Source: JAXHUM01 sp034189325
GTDB taxonomy: Bacteria; Desulfobacterota; DSM-4660; Desulfatiglandales; Desulfatiglandaceae
Reading direction: 5' to 3'
Length of the DNA stretch: 64,000 nucleotides
Assembly (NCBI GenBank): GCA_034189325.1
Contig: JAXHUM010000062.1
Span: forward strand, 67,880-131,879
Shown here: positions 34,069-43,189 of the stretch, piece by piece
Numbering within the stretch: position 1 is the first letter of the stretch
Layout: each line of letters begins with the position of its first letter
Notes under the pieces: model-generated
Databases searched by the model: none
The model's input: the letters and a program-made list of their open reading frames with translations, nothing else
Told to the model about the DNA's origin: nothing
Position numbers and translations under genes: made by a program

Positions 34069-35454
34069 TCACGCCACCTTATTCATCTTGAGTAATTCGA
34101 CAAATGTCTCCACCCTGGTCCTTAAGGCGGCGCTGCTGTATCGTCTGCTGTCGGCAAAGTCTCCTTCAAGAGGAAGCACCGGAATGTCCATTTCGCTTTC
34201 GATGATCTTTTTGGCGATAATGGCTGAACAGGCCATGGGGCGGCAGTTAAAGGGATAGAACAGTATCAGGCCGTCGAGGTTCCAGTATTTGCAGGCGTCT
34301 TTCATTAACTGAATGAATCCCGGGGCACTGTGGATAATCCCATGTTGCAGAAAACCCTCCGCCGTCTTGTCTTCAAAGGTCGTGTACTTGGATTTGACCC
34401 ATTCGGTAGGCGCTTTCCAGAACTCCCAGTTGCCGATCATTGCAAGACCGCACTCCTCAAACATCCTGTCCAATGAAGGATCAACAAGGGACCCCACCTG
34501 AAGGGCCGTTCTGGGAGCGCCTTTCCGGCATACCCCCTTGCCCTCGTCGGCCCTCTTTTTGATTTCTTTTACCAAGGTGTTCAACACTTTTATACCTGTC
34601 TTCTGAATCCTTTTAGAGGGTAAGACACCACCCATCACCATCAATGGAAAGATCGTGCAACTGATCGGCTGTGGATCCGCTTTAATCATGAGATCCCAGA
34701 TCGCTCCCATTGCATACCAATACTTGCCATAGGTGACCCTTGCCTGCTTAAGAATATCCTCCGACAGTTTCAGCCTGTATGTGCTTTCAAGTTCGTTTAA
34801 ACAGTCCCTTATGGATTCGCCGAAGTATTTGACTCGCCTTTCAGACACGGCAGGGAATTCGTCCCAGTTAGCGTCCTCCACACATTCGAGTTGAATGACG
34901 GGGATCCCATAGATTTCATCTATGAATTCGCCGAATTTTGCCGATTGGTCGCAGTAAAATCCACTTGATATAAAGACCTCAGGTTTAGGACAGAGTTCCT
35001 TTTCATACATTCCGACTCCTATGATGTTTTCCGAACAATGGGCAAATGCTGAGGGAACCCCGGCCATCTCACCTGCTTCCAGTACAGGGGTCAATTTGTC
35101 GAAGAAGCATCCCATAGGTGCGGCATAGGCTATCTCCGGGCATGTGCACACGACATCGTCAAGCATATTCAATGCTGTCAGTGTCTTACCCTCGGGCGGG
35201 CCACCCATATAGACCAATTTCTTTCCTTCATCCTTGGCCATGACGAGCTCAATCGCCGCGTCCATCCAGAAACCGAGGATCTTCCGAACCCCGACTAGTT
35301 CTACATCGTAGTATTTTTTTATCCTATCGACGGCAAACTTTATATCGTCATCATCAATCTCCATGATCTCCAGGGCCTTGCCGATCCTTGATCCCTCCTC
35401 TTTGATCTCATCCTTTTCGTATCCAAGTAAGCTGAAAAGCTCTGTGAAATCCAT
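34069..35454 (-). CDS. 2-hydroxyacyl-CoA dehydratase / benzoyl-CoA reductase-like subunit (long)
   Basis: 461 residues behind GGAGGTAAAATCTG. Belongs to the HgdA/HgdB fold: GGPPEGKTLTALN near residue 85, CTCPEIAYAAPMGCFFDK near 105, GFYCDQSAKFGEF near 165, LILFYPFNCRPMACSAII near 395 and a C-terminal LEGDFADSRRYSSAALRTRVETFVE. The repeated cysteines fit binding of a [4Fe-4S] cluster. Reaction by family: reversible removal of water from a 2-hydroxyacyl-CoA, or two-electron reduction of an aromatic acyl-CoA, after ATP-driven activation. It overlaps the partner gene by one base (TGATG). Sequence alone does not tell dehydratase from reductase. Confidence 0.85.
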   Translation of the reverse strand: MDFTELFSLLGYEKDEIKEEGSRIGKALEIMEIDDDDIKFAVDRIKKYYDVELVGVRKILGFWMDAAIELVMAKDEGKKLVYMGGPPEGKTLTALNMLDDVVCTCPEIAYAAPMGCFFDKLTPVLEAGEMAGVPSAFAHCSENIIGVGMYEKELCPKPEVFISSGFYCDQSAKFGEFIDEIYGIPVIQLECVEDANWDEFPAVSERRVKYFGESIRDCLNELESTYRLKLSEDILKQARVTYGKYWYAMGAIWDLMIKADPQPISCTIFPLMVMGGVLPSKRIQKTGIKVLNTLVKEIKKRADEGKGVCRKGAPRTALQVGSLVDPSLDRMFEECGLAMIGNWEFWKAPTEWVKSKYTTFEDKTAEGFLQHGIIHSAPGFIQLMKDACKYWNLDGLILFYPFNCRPMACSAIIAKKIIESEMDIPVLPLEGDFADSRRYSSAALRTRVETFVELLKMNKVA

Positions 35455-36623
35455 CAGATTTTACCTCCTTTCGAGTCATTCACGCCCCTTTTAATTGTCT
35501 CAATAAAGGTCTCAATGCGTGTCCTTATGAGGGCAATTTCAGACGAATCATAGTCAGACCGTAAGGTGAGCATGGGTAGGCCGGTTTCTTTCTTCAAGAT
35601 ATCGGAAAAATAATACTCTTCAAAATCCCAGGAATCTCGATACATCAGAGTATACCAGACAACCCCGTCAACCCTGAATTCTTTGGCCAGTTTTATAATG
35701 TATTCGAGCCTTTCCTTACCCGGCCTGAAATAGGCACCCCCTATCCTCCTCTGAAAATACCGGTCAGCCAACGCGTCAAAAATGTCATCGCCAGGCTCGA
35801 CCAGTTCCGAATAGTGCCTCATACCCTCGGTGAACTCCTCAATCACTACCTGGGCCCCGCAGGTTTCGAGGATGTCGAGGATCTTATAGTCCCCAATCGC
35901 TATTGTAGACCCGGTCAACAGGATTCTTGGGCCTTTGGTCGTGCCGGGACTTTTTTCCCTCAATTCATCCAAAATCCTCTCTAACATCTCTACCATAAAG
36001 GTCTTTTCCGCGAGAAATGAGGCATGGTTTAGTCTGATGAATTCCTTGCCCGATATCGGTGGGTTAGCTTCTTTTCGCAGACTACTTATCTCGTTTAAAA
36101 GCTCCCTTTCTCTATTGAACACTTCGATCGAGCTGTGGAGCTTTGAATAGTCGATCTTGGAACTCGTTACCTCTTCCAATTTCTCCTTAAGCAGATACAA
36201 GCCATCAGTGTAATATCTGAGTGCGTAGTCTTTTTTCACGTGAGGAACCCCATATCTGAAGACAGGTATATCTGTATAAAAATCAAAGCAATCTGCCATG
36301 GCTCTTATGTTCTGGTCAGTAATAGGTACGACGAGCAAATCGATTATCTCGTAAAGCGGGTCCTCATTGAGTTCCTTGTACCCGATCTGTGCCCGACAGA
36401 ATGTGTCGATCCACCGCGGGATATACGCGCCCGAATGGAGAATAGGTTCCGGTTCCCCTCCTCTCACCAGTCCGACCGATGTCGATACAGCCCCACAGGC
36501 GTGCACAAGCTCTTCGGGCATGTAACCTCCGGGAGCGACCCCGATGACCTTTACGCCATCTTTCTGCATTTTCTTCAATTCCATGGGTCTGGCCCTTAGG
36601 TGTTCGTCCAGTTTCTCTCTCAT
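35454..36623 (-). CDS. 2-hydroxyacyl-CoA dehydratase / benzoyl-CoA reductase-like subunit (short)
   Basis: 389 residues from the ATG at 36623, chosen because AAGGAGGACC stands ahead of it; the frame is open a few codons further. The HgdB-like core is seen in VKVIGVAPGGYMPEELVHACG near residue 30, the middle ILLTGSTIAIGDYKILDILE near 245, ADRYFQRRIGGAY, and the ending LRSDYDSSEIALIRTRIETF. Fewer cysteines than the long subunit (HACGA, FCRAQ, DCFDF, ETCGA). It forms a heterodimer with the overlapping gene. No activase is adjacent; the only one in the window is at 899-1654. Confidence 0.85.
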   Translation of the reverse strand: MREKLDEHLRARPMELKKMQKDGVKVIGVAPGGYMPEELVHACGAVSTSVGLVRGGEPEPILHSGAYIPRWIDTFCRAQIGYKELNEDPLYEIIDLLVVPITDQNIRAMADCFDFYTDIPVFRYGVPHVKKDYALRYYTDGLYLLKEKLEEVTSSKIDYSKLHSSIEVFNRERELLNEISSLRKEANPPISGKEFIRLNHASFLAEKTFMVEMLERILDELREKSPGTTKGPRILLTGSTIAIGDYKILDILETCGAQVVIEEFTEGMRHYSELVEPGDDIFDALADRYFQRRIGGAYFRPGKERLEYIIKLAKEFRVDGVVWYTLMYRDSWDFEEYYFSDILKKETGLPMLTLRSDYDSSEIALIRTRIETFIETIKRGVNDSKGGKI

Positions 36624-37333
36624 AATGGTCCTCCTTTCACTCAAGAGTTAAGATCGATCAATCTCGACTTTTGCCATGTCCGCAATGGAAGTTGAGCATA
36701 TTCTGTGGTGAGTGTTGAAGTGAGGTTGAAAAAGGCGCTTGTGCCGATCCACCAATGAAATAGGGATTTCTGATATGTTTTTATAAGAAACCTCAAGGAT
36801 TATAAGCGACTGTGATGAAACATTAAGCACACAATGCTACTATCTGAACCTGTGATTGGAGAGAACTCTTGGGAATGTCTGAGTGAGAGGCGATGGAAAA
36901 CTACACGAGCCGGTCGTTCTATTGAGAGCAGGGAACAGGGGTTACACAAGACGATATCTCTTGTGTCGGTTCAACATGGCGGAATAAGGCTGCTAATCCT
37001 CAACAGCGTTGGAAATCCAAGCCAGGCGCATTACCCCGCCATAAAATCCCGCCTCCAAAAAGGGTGGTTATACTTCTCCCCTACCAGATCCGTTTCCACC
37101 AAAAGAATAGATGGATAAGTTAGTGAATGTCAATTCTATTCTTTTTAAGGGCCAATGATTGGTATATCCAGCCTATATTGACTAATGATAACCATAAACC
37201 ACTGGCAATGTCTGGTCGGCATCGAAGGCTTTATAGGGAATCCTACTTTTATAAATGAAGCTTCTCCGACTTGATTGGGTTGACAAGAATATCACAGATT
37301 GTATCGGCTTAACCCCCTTGGAGAGGCAGGGGA
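36624..37333. other. Long stretch without a recognised gene
   Basis: About 710 bp. An open frame at 36834-37118 on the plus strand lacks any recognisable pattern or ribosome site. The promoter of the dehydratase pair should lie near 36650-36830; I see no clear box. Confidence 0.4.
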
Positions 37334-37924
37334 CTATTGGCGAATCCCCTCAACAACAAGGATTATCTCTACCCTATCCCCGGCAGCTGGAATGTACTTG
37401 GTCATGCCGTATTCGCTCCTCTGAATAGCGAACTTCGCTTCAAATCCAACTCGGTACGCGCCGTAGTGGTCCTTTCCCTCTCCGATAAACCTGACAGGAA
37501 CGGTTAGGGTCTTTGTCCGGCCGTGTAATGTGAAGTCGCCTGTGACTTCATAGAGGTTGGTTGAACTTTTCTTAATACTCCGACTCCTGAATTGCATACT
37601 CGAGAACTGAGCGACATCAAAGAAGTCTTTGCTTTTCAGGTGTTCGTCTCTTTGAGAGTTGTTTGTGTCGATGCTCTCTGTTTTGATGATAATCTCGACA
37701 CGGCTGTTTGTATGGCGGGCCCTATCCACAACAATCTTACCGGAAATATCGGTGAAGCTGCCTGTCACAAAGCCGAAGCCGTAATGACCGACCTTAAAGA
37801 AAGCCGTCGAATGTATCGGATCAACAGCATAGGTTTCAGTATCTCCTGATGAGGCCCTGGTCAGGGGCAGACAGAATACTAAAGACAAGAAAAAGATCAA
37901 GACAAAGGTTCCTAAGCTTTTCAT
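37334..37924 (-). CDS. YceI-family exported lipid-binding protein
   Basis: 196 residues with a signal peptide (FVLIFFLSLVFCLPLTRASS). The mature start YAVDPIHSTAFFKVGHYGFG, followed by VTGSFTDISGKIVVD, FDVAQFSSMQFRSRSI, FTLHGRTKTLTVPV and GDRVEIILVVEG, is the classic YceI pattern. Members form a lipocalin-like barrel in the periplasm that binds polyprenyl chains or other hydrophobic ligands. It stands alone between the dehydratase genes and the short-chain dehydrogenase, with over 100 bp on each side. Confidence 0.93.
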   Translation of the reverse strand: MKSLGTFVLIFFLSLVFCLPLTRASSGDTETYAVDPIHSTAFFKVGHYGFGFVTGSFTDISGKIVVDRARHTNSRVEIIIKTESIDTNNSQRDEHLKSKDFFDVAQFSSMQFRSRSIKKSSTNLYEVTGDFTLHGRTKTLTVPVRFIGEGKDHYGAYRVGFEAKFAIQRSEYGMTKYIPAAGDRVEIILVVEGIRQ

Positions 37925-38053
37925 TTTATCCTCCCTGGGGGTAAGTGTTTACAGCACAGTCTTTTTCCCTGGATCGGGATGAAGGCAAGCGTCAGCCTGT
38001 AGTTTTTGAAAACAATTCATGTAAGCTGACAGGTCAACATGCTTCCTTGAGAC

Positions 38054-38791
38054 TCACCAGGGCATTTCCACGCCGTCATAGCGATAGAAACACCCCGTCA
38101 TCTCCATGGTAAAGTCTTCTATGAGCCTCCTCATACCTCGTACGCTCTGAGGAGGCAGCAGGGATGTGTCCTGTCCGCCCATCCTTGTCTTGACCCAACC
38201 TGGATGCAGGAGAAGCACTCCTATGCCTTCCGATTTCAATTCGCATGAAAGTCCCTTCATGGCGGCATTCAGAGCCGTCTTGCTGGACCTATAGTAATAG
38301 TCGCCCCCATCGACTATATCGGCAATACTGCCCATATGTGTGCTGATGACGGCTATGAGTCGTTTCCGGCTCTTTGCTATATGGTCATGAAAGGCCTCGG
38401 CGAGTCTCATGGCACCCAATGTATTGACCTCGAAAGTATGCATCCAGTCTTCGTATCGAAGGCACCCAAGACGTATGTCCATATACTTCTCCAAATAGAC
38501 ACCGGCGTTATTGAGAAGCACGTCTATGGATTCGTCTTGGAGTTCTACGGCAATGGCATTGATCTCATCGGGCTTGGTCACATCCATTCGGTGGATGGTG
38601 ATATTCTTGTGAAGGACAGCGAGATCCCGAAGATCGGCAGCTTCACTTGGATGCCTGCAGGTGGCAAAGACCTTCCACCCTGATTCTGCATATTGTTTGA
38701 CCCACTCCAGTCCAAGTCCCCGATTACCGCCCGTGATCAATACCCTTGTCAAAGGCGTATGCCTGCCTTCATATTCCCCTGTCCTTTTCAA
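38054..38791 (-). CDS. Short-chain dehydrogenase/reductase (C-factor-like)
   Basis: 245 residues. NAD(P) motif TGGNRGLGLEW near residue 20, NNAGVYLE near 90, and the catalytic YYYRSSKTALNAAMK (Tyr-x-x-x-Lys) near 168, followed by LLHPGWVKTRMGG. The start is taken as the TTG at 38791, which overlaps the stop of the 53-residue gene upstream (TTGA), implying coupled translation; a TTG at 38749 just before the beta strand is another option. The family includes C-factor-type carbonyl reductases. Its substrate is unknown. Confidence 0.85.
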   Translation of the reverse strand: MKRTGEYEGRHTPLTRVLITGGNRGLGLEWVKQYAESGWKVFATCRHPSEAADLRDLAVLHKNITIHRMDVTKPDEINAIAVELQDESIDVLLNNAGVYLEKYMDIRLGCLRYEDWMHTFEVNTLGAMRLAEAFHDHIAKSRKRLIAVISTHMGSIADIVDGGDYYYRSSKTALNAAMKGLSCELKSEGIGVLLLHPGWVKTRMGGQDTSLLPPQSVRGMRRLIEDFTMEMTGCFYRYDGVEMPW

Positions 38792-38949
38792 GAATCCCCG
38801 GCCCTCCCGTCGTCACAAGGCTCGTCATCATCAGAACCTCTCAGGTGTTCCGCACTCGGTGCGGTAGTACAGAATGGAAGCTCCTCCTCAGGTTTCGGAC
38901 TCTTTTTGATTTTTTTCTCGTCCCTCTCTTTGGTATTCTCTTCTTTCAT
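38788..38949 (-). CDS. 53-residue charged hypothetical protein
   Basis: A small gene with an excellent ribosome site (AAAGGAGGTGAAGACC then ATG at 38949). The product begins MKEENTKERDEKKIKKSPKP and ends in an acidic, Cys-containing tail (GSDDDEPCDD, GRAGDS); it is about half charged residues and probably disordered. Two cysteines, no membrane segment. It sits 19 bp downstream of the Kor beta gene and overlaps the dehydrogenase start, so it is probably translated with both. No family recognised. Confidence 0.55.
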   Translation of the reverse strand: MKEENTKERDEKKIKKSPKPEEELPFCTTAPSAEHLRGSDDDEPCDDGRAGDS

Positions 38950-38967
38950 GGTCTTCACCTCCTTTCT

Positions 38968-39819
38968 TTATCTATATCCCTCCATAATTTGTTGAATCAC
39001 TGCCCGGTCGATTTCCCGGTCCACGAGGGGCCCCTCCTTCAAAAGGGGGAAGTGATCTTCGTACGTTTTGCGATCGCTTTGATAGATGACACCTATCGGT
39101 ATTTTGTCTTCCCACTGGGTAGTCATTTTCATGGCGCCTTCCCAGTCTTTGACATCATAATCGTCAGGTAACGGATAACATCTTTTTTGATACCATTCGA
39201 AGGTATTGACCTTATTGAAAGAAACGCAAGGTTGGAGCACGTCGATCAATGAAAGGCCCCGATGGGCTATTCCCCGGCGAATCAGGTCCGCCAGGTGGTC
39301 CACTTGGCCGGCAAAACCGCGGGCCACGAAACCGGCCTTCATGGCCACACCAACGGTAACCGGATTAAAGGGTGATGAGGCTACCCCTTGGGGTTGGGTC
39401 TTCGTGACAAAACCTTCAGGAGAAGTGGGACTCGCCTGTCCCTTAGTGAGGCCATATACCTGGTTGTTATGGACGACCATGGTAATGTCTATGTTGCGGC
39501 GGATAGCTGCCAGGAAATGATTTCCGCCCTCGCCGTAGTTGCAGCCGTCTCCGCTCTCGACAATAACGGTTAGAGCGGAGTTCATCAATTTGGCTCCTAT
39601 TGCTACAGGCAATGATCGGCCATGCAGGCCGTTGAATACATTGGCATTCAGGTAATGGGGAGCCTTGGCGGCCTGTCCTATGCCTGAGACAATAAGCACC
39701 TGGTGAGGTGCCAAACCAGAGTCCGCCAGGGCTTGCTTTACGGCCTTCAGAATCGAGAAGTTCCCACAACCGGGGCACCAGGCCGTTTCATAGTTTCCAT
39801 AGTCATCGATCGTCGTCAT
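38968..39819 (-). CDS. korB: 2-oxoacid:ferredoxin oxidoreductase, beta subunit
   Basis: 283 residues with the family features AWCPGCGNFSILKAV at the N-terminus, GDGCNYGEGGNHFLAAIRRN with VVHNNQVYGLTKGQ (thiamine-diphosphate/Mg binding) near residue 90-125, and QPCVSFNKVNTFEWYQKR near residue 200. It decarboxylates a 2-oxoacid such as 2-oxoglutarate with CoA, passing electrons to ferredoxin, and works with the fused gamma-alpha subunit 83 bp upstream. The same ferredoxin pool could feed the activase at 899. The exact oxoacid is not resolved. Confidence 0.92.
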   Translation of the reverse strand: MTTIDDYGNYETAWCPGCGNFSILKAVKQALADSGLAPHQVLIVSGIGQAAKAPHYLNANVFNGLHGRSLPVAIGAKLMNSALTVIVESGDGCNYGEGGNHFLAAIRRNIDITMVVHNNQVYGLTKGQASPTSPEGFVTKTQPQGVASSPFNPVTVGVAMKAGFVARGFAGQVDHLADLIRRGIAHRGLSLIDVLQPCVSFNKVNTFEWYQKRCYPLPDDYDVKDWEGAMKMTTQWEDKIPIGVIYQSDRKTYEDHFPLLKEGPLVDREIDRAVIQQIMEGYR

Positions 39820-39902
39820 GATCTTTCTCCTTTTCAGTCCTTTATTGAGAAATGGATGATCCGAGAGTCGGAAAGCGGGGGTCTATCTCACGTCAAAAGA
39901 GA

Positions 39903-41594
39903 TCACTTGCCTGTGACGGAGAGTCCCCTCAGAATATACTCCGGTGTGATCGGTAGACCGTCGTATCGGAGTACCCTCTTTTCAATATGGAAACCCGTTT
40001 CTCGGCGAATCAACCTGGCCATCTGACCTGTGGCGTTTCCTTCCACGCACACAACGTCACGCGCTGATTCGAAATGATCTAAGACCTTGTCAGGTACCAG
40101 AGGCCACAACTGCGAGAAATGGAGCGTTTTTATGCGTTCCCCTTCAGACCTCAAATGCGAAGCCACCTCCTCAACAGCACCCCTTGTCGAACCCCATGAT
40201 ACCAGCATAAGATCCGGCCTTTTATCTCCTTGCACATCCGGGGGCAAGACTTCATGGATGAGCCCATCCTGTTTTCTGAGGCGTTTGTCCACCATCCGTT
40301 TCCGAATGGTGAGGTCCTCGGTGATGTGACCCTCTTCGGTGTGTTCATCACTGTCGGCCACAACCAGATGTTTGGAAGAGCCCGGTAAAAGCCGGGGAGA
40401 TACCCCGTTTTCGGTGAAAGCAAAACGGCGATAGGGTGAAGACTGGGCTTCGGTGTCACTTCCCGGGGTTACGGGCAATAAACTGCTGAGGTCAAAAGGG
40501 GGGGTGTCACGAAACGAATCGGAAAGGAAGTGATCGGTAAGGATGAACACAGGGCTCTGAAATCTTTCAGCCAGGTCAAAGGCCCGGCGGGTTAGGTGAA
40601 AACATTCATCAATGGTGCCGGGTGCAAAAACGGCCCTGGGGAACTCGCCATGGCCGGCATGCAACACAAATTCCAAATCCCCTTGTTCAGTCCTTGTCGG
40701 CAGACCGGTCGCTGGTCCCGGGCGTTGAGCCATAACAATGACTATGGGAGTTTCCGTCATGGCCGCAAGACTTACGCCCTCCACCATCAGGGCAAAACCA
40801 CCTCCCGATGTGCCAACCATACTGGGACCGCCGGCAAAGGAGGCGCCGATGGCCATATTGATGGCGGCAATTTCATCCTCTGCCTGCTCAACGATCACAC
40901 CGGTCTCCTCGGCTTTGCCTGCCAATGTCACGCCAATAGGGGTTGCAGGTGTCATGGGATAGAAAGAATAGAATTTGAGACCGGATGTGAGGGCACCCAG
41001 AGCAATGGCGTCGTTTCCGTTCATCACCAGATGGTTGAGCGCATAGCTACTTGGGGTGGGCTCTTCAAATGATATCGATTGCTCTTGAGCCCAGGAAAAA
41101 GCGAGTTCCAACATGGCCCTGTTTTCTTGCAGTCTTTGTTCGTCAAGCGAACCAAAAAACCGATTCATGGTTTCAAGCACCAACTTCCGGTCAAGGCCAA
41201 GGAGAGCGGTGACAACCCCTAAGGCACAGATATTCATGGACCCATCCGCGCCCCATTTACCGAATGGAACTTTGAGGCAGATGTTCTCGTCCACACCCCA
41301 GCCCTCATCAACAATAATAAAACCCCGGGATGAGATGTCGCTCTTATGGAGCCCAACGGTTTCTTTGTTCAGGGCCAAGAGTATATCCACCGCTTCTTTT
41401 GGGGCGACAACCTTTTGCGTGCCCATACGGATGGTGAAGGTATTGTGACCACCTCGTATACGCGATTGTGAATCCTGTGTCACCAATATGGAGTACCCGC
41501 TTTTCGCGATGCATTTGACGAGAATTTGCCCTACGGTGAGCAAACCCTGACCTGCTTCGCCGCCAATGACTATATTTATGGTACTGTCAGCCAT
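39903..41594 (-). CDS. korA: 2-oxoacid:ferredoxin oxidoreductase, fused gamma-alpha subunit
   Basis: 563 residues from the ATG at 41594 (AGAGGAGAAGAGAC ahead; the frame is open 25 codons further). The first 190 residues are a gamma domain (VIGGEAGQGLLTVGQIL, DSQSRIRGGHNTFTIRMG). The rest is an alpha domain with GNDAIALGALTSGLKFYSFYPMTPATP near residue 200, VEQAEDEIAAINMAIGASFAG and RPGPATGLPTRTEQGDL. This fused arrangement is common in KorAB of bacteria and archaea. No separate delta ferredoxin subunit is encoded nearby, so the complex uses free ferredoxin. Confidence 0.92.
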   Translation of the reverse strand: MADSTINIVIGGEAGQGLLTVGQILVKCIAKSGYSILVTQDSQSRIRGGHNTFTIRMGTQKVVAPKEAVDILLALNKETVGLHKSDISSRGFIIVDEGWGVDENICLKVPFGKWGADGSMNICALGVVTALLGLDRKLVLETMNRFFGSLDEQRLQENRAMLELAFSWAQEQSISFEEPTPSSYALNHLVMNGNDAIALGALTSGLKFYSFYPMTPATPIGVTLAGKAEETGVIVEQAEDEIAAINMAIGASFAGGPSMVGTSGGGFALMVEGVSLAAMTETPIVIVMAQRPGPATGLPTRTEQGDLEFVLHAGHGEFPRAVFAPGTIDECFHLTRRAFDLAERFQSPVFILTDHFLSDSFRDTPPFDLSSLLPVTPGSDTEAQSSPYRRFAFTENGVSPRLLPGSSKHLVVADSDEHTEEGHITEDLTIRKRMVDKRLRKQDGLIHEVLPPDVQGDKRPDLMLVSWGSTRGAVEEVASHLRSEGERIKTLHFSQLWPLVPDKVLDHFESARDVVCVEGNATGQMARLIRRETGFHIEKRVLRYDGLPITPEYILRGLSVTGK

Positions 41595-41688
41595 GTCTCT
41601 TCTCCTCTTTGATCCCAGCTGAGATCCCCACGATGTTGCCCTCCAAGCGCGTGGCGATCTGGTTGACAAGTCCGGCCTGAATGACGAA

Positions 41689-42774
41689 TCATCCCTTCTC
41701 TCGAATCACCTCAATCTGTCCGATGTCCATGATGATAAATTGCGAAGGATCGAGATTTTTCCCTTTTACGATTTTTATAAGATCCAGGGCCGGTTTCCCG
41801 GGGGGATTGTCCCCCAGATGAAAGGCTCCCCACTGGGTGGGAATAAAATAATCGGCACCCAGTTCCTCAAAGGCCTTTATGGCCTCAGAGGGACTCATGT
41901 GATAGGTGTGCATAAACCATCGTGGTTCATAGGCGGTAACAGGAAGAAGGGCATAGTGAATGTCCGGGAATCGGTTTCCGATTTCTCTATAACCGATGAA
42001 GTAACCGCTGTCGCCGCCGATATATATCGTCGTCTTCGGCGTGATCAATAGATAACTTGCCCAGAGGGTGCTGTTTCTTGCCTGCCCGATTCGCCTCGAC
42101 CAGTGCTGAGCGGGAAGACAAACAAGCTTGATCCCATTGTCAAGACCAACACTCTCCCACCAGTCGAGTTCCTGAACCGGGCCCTCATAAAAGGAGTGGA
42201 TATAGTCTTTGAGGCCTTTCGGAACGAATATCGCCGATCCAATCGGGAGAGAACGGACACTTTCCACATCCAGGTGGTCGTAATGGTTGTGAGAGATTAT
42301 CACGTTCACCCTATTGGTCAGTTCCTTGAGCTGATCTGCGCTCATCGCAGGAGGTGTCACCCTCTTGGGGAGCAGGGCCCGGTCAGTGAAAATGGGATCA
42401 ATCAGCCAGTACTCCTCCTCCAGGCGCAGAAGGAATGTGCCATGTCCGATCCAGGTGATGAAATCGACCTTCGGTGTCGCTTTTATCCGATCCTTGAGGT
42501 TGGGGCGTACTACGGCCTGGTAGGCCCATTCTTCGTCGCTGTAAGCCCTCTTCTTTGAGAGACGCCATCTCAAAAAACTCCAGAAACTGTGTCGATTCGG
42601 CGGCGTCCAGGGATTGGAATATTTTCCATCCTCAAAGTGTGCCCCATAGAGTTTTTCGGGCCTTTGCCTCTCTATTTCCCTCAGCCATTCTGTTTCATCA
42701 AAAGGCATCGGCTTCATCAGACATGATGAAAAGAAGATGAATAGGAGGCCAAGGAGGAGATGACGTCTGTTCAT
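41689..42774 (-). CDS. Metallo-beta-lactamase-fold lipoprotein (NAPE-PLD/UlaG-like)
   Basis: 361 residues. The N-terminus is a lipoprotein signal ending IFFSSC. The metal motif SHNHYDHLD is near residue 165, and the preceding ITWIGHGTFLLRLEEEYWLIDPIF is typical of NAPE-PLD-like members. Further ligands are seen in LPAQHWSRR, IYIGGDSGYF and MSPSEAIKAFEELGADYFIPTQWGAF. Family members hydrolyse phosphodiester or related bonds. The lipid anchor places this one at the membrane. It is 94 bp upstream of the Kor start on the same strand, which does not by itself imply a shared function. Confidence 0.9.
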   Translation of the reverse strand: MNRRHLLLGLLFIFFSSCLMKPMPFDETEWLREIERQRPEKLYGAHFEDGKYSNPWTPPNRHSFWSFLRWRLSKKRAYSDEEWAYQAVVRPNLKDRIKATPKVDFITWIGHGTFLLRLEEEYWLIDPIFTDRALLPKRVTPPAMSADQLKELTNRVNVIISHNHYDHLDVESVRSLPIGSAIFVPKGLKDYIHSFYEGPVQELDWWESVGLDNGIKLVCLPAQHWSRRIGQARNSTLWASYLLITPKTTIYIGGDSGYFIGYREIGNRFPDIHYALLPVTAYEPRWFMHTYHMSPSEAIKAFEELGADYFIPTQWGAFHLGDNPPGKPALDLIKIVKGKNLDPSQFIIMDIGQIEVIREKG

Positions 42775-43189
42775 AGGATCAGACCGCTAAAGGATAGAGG
42801 ACGCTGTTAGAAATTGGCGAAGCGTAAAAGCGCATCTTCATGAGAAGAAAAGGGGAAACGGAAAACAGACTCGAACATACGCCAGTTCCTTTTGTACCTC
42901 CCCACTTCTCTATAAGAATATCCATTTTTCAGGCCCAGTCAACACTTCGTTTTCCGGAAGATCGGATTTTATGGAGATAGAACTCGTCATGCTGGCTCTG
43001 AGAAGCACACCCTGGAGAATCTGAAAGAGATTTTCCTATGAAAGGGTCCCTCATAAGAGAGAATTTTGCATCTGATTGGTACCATTTTGTTTTTTTATGG
43101 TTATTTTTTAATAAAGGGCTGTGAAAAACCCTTTGAAAAGATCATTTTCGGCAGGCAGGAACGCCATATTCCAGAAAGGAGAAAGAGAC
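42775..43189. other. Divergent promoter region
   Basis: Lies between the minus-strand lipoprotein and the plus-strand Msr gene, so promoters for both should be here. I see AT-rich stretches (43083-43112) but no confident box or operator. Confidence 0.35.

Noticed and set aside
36834..37118. 94-codon plus-strand frame
   Set aside because: No ribosome site, no recognisable pattern, and composition unlike the neighbouring genes.
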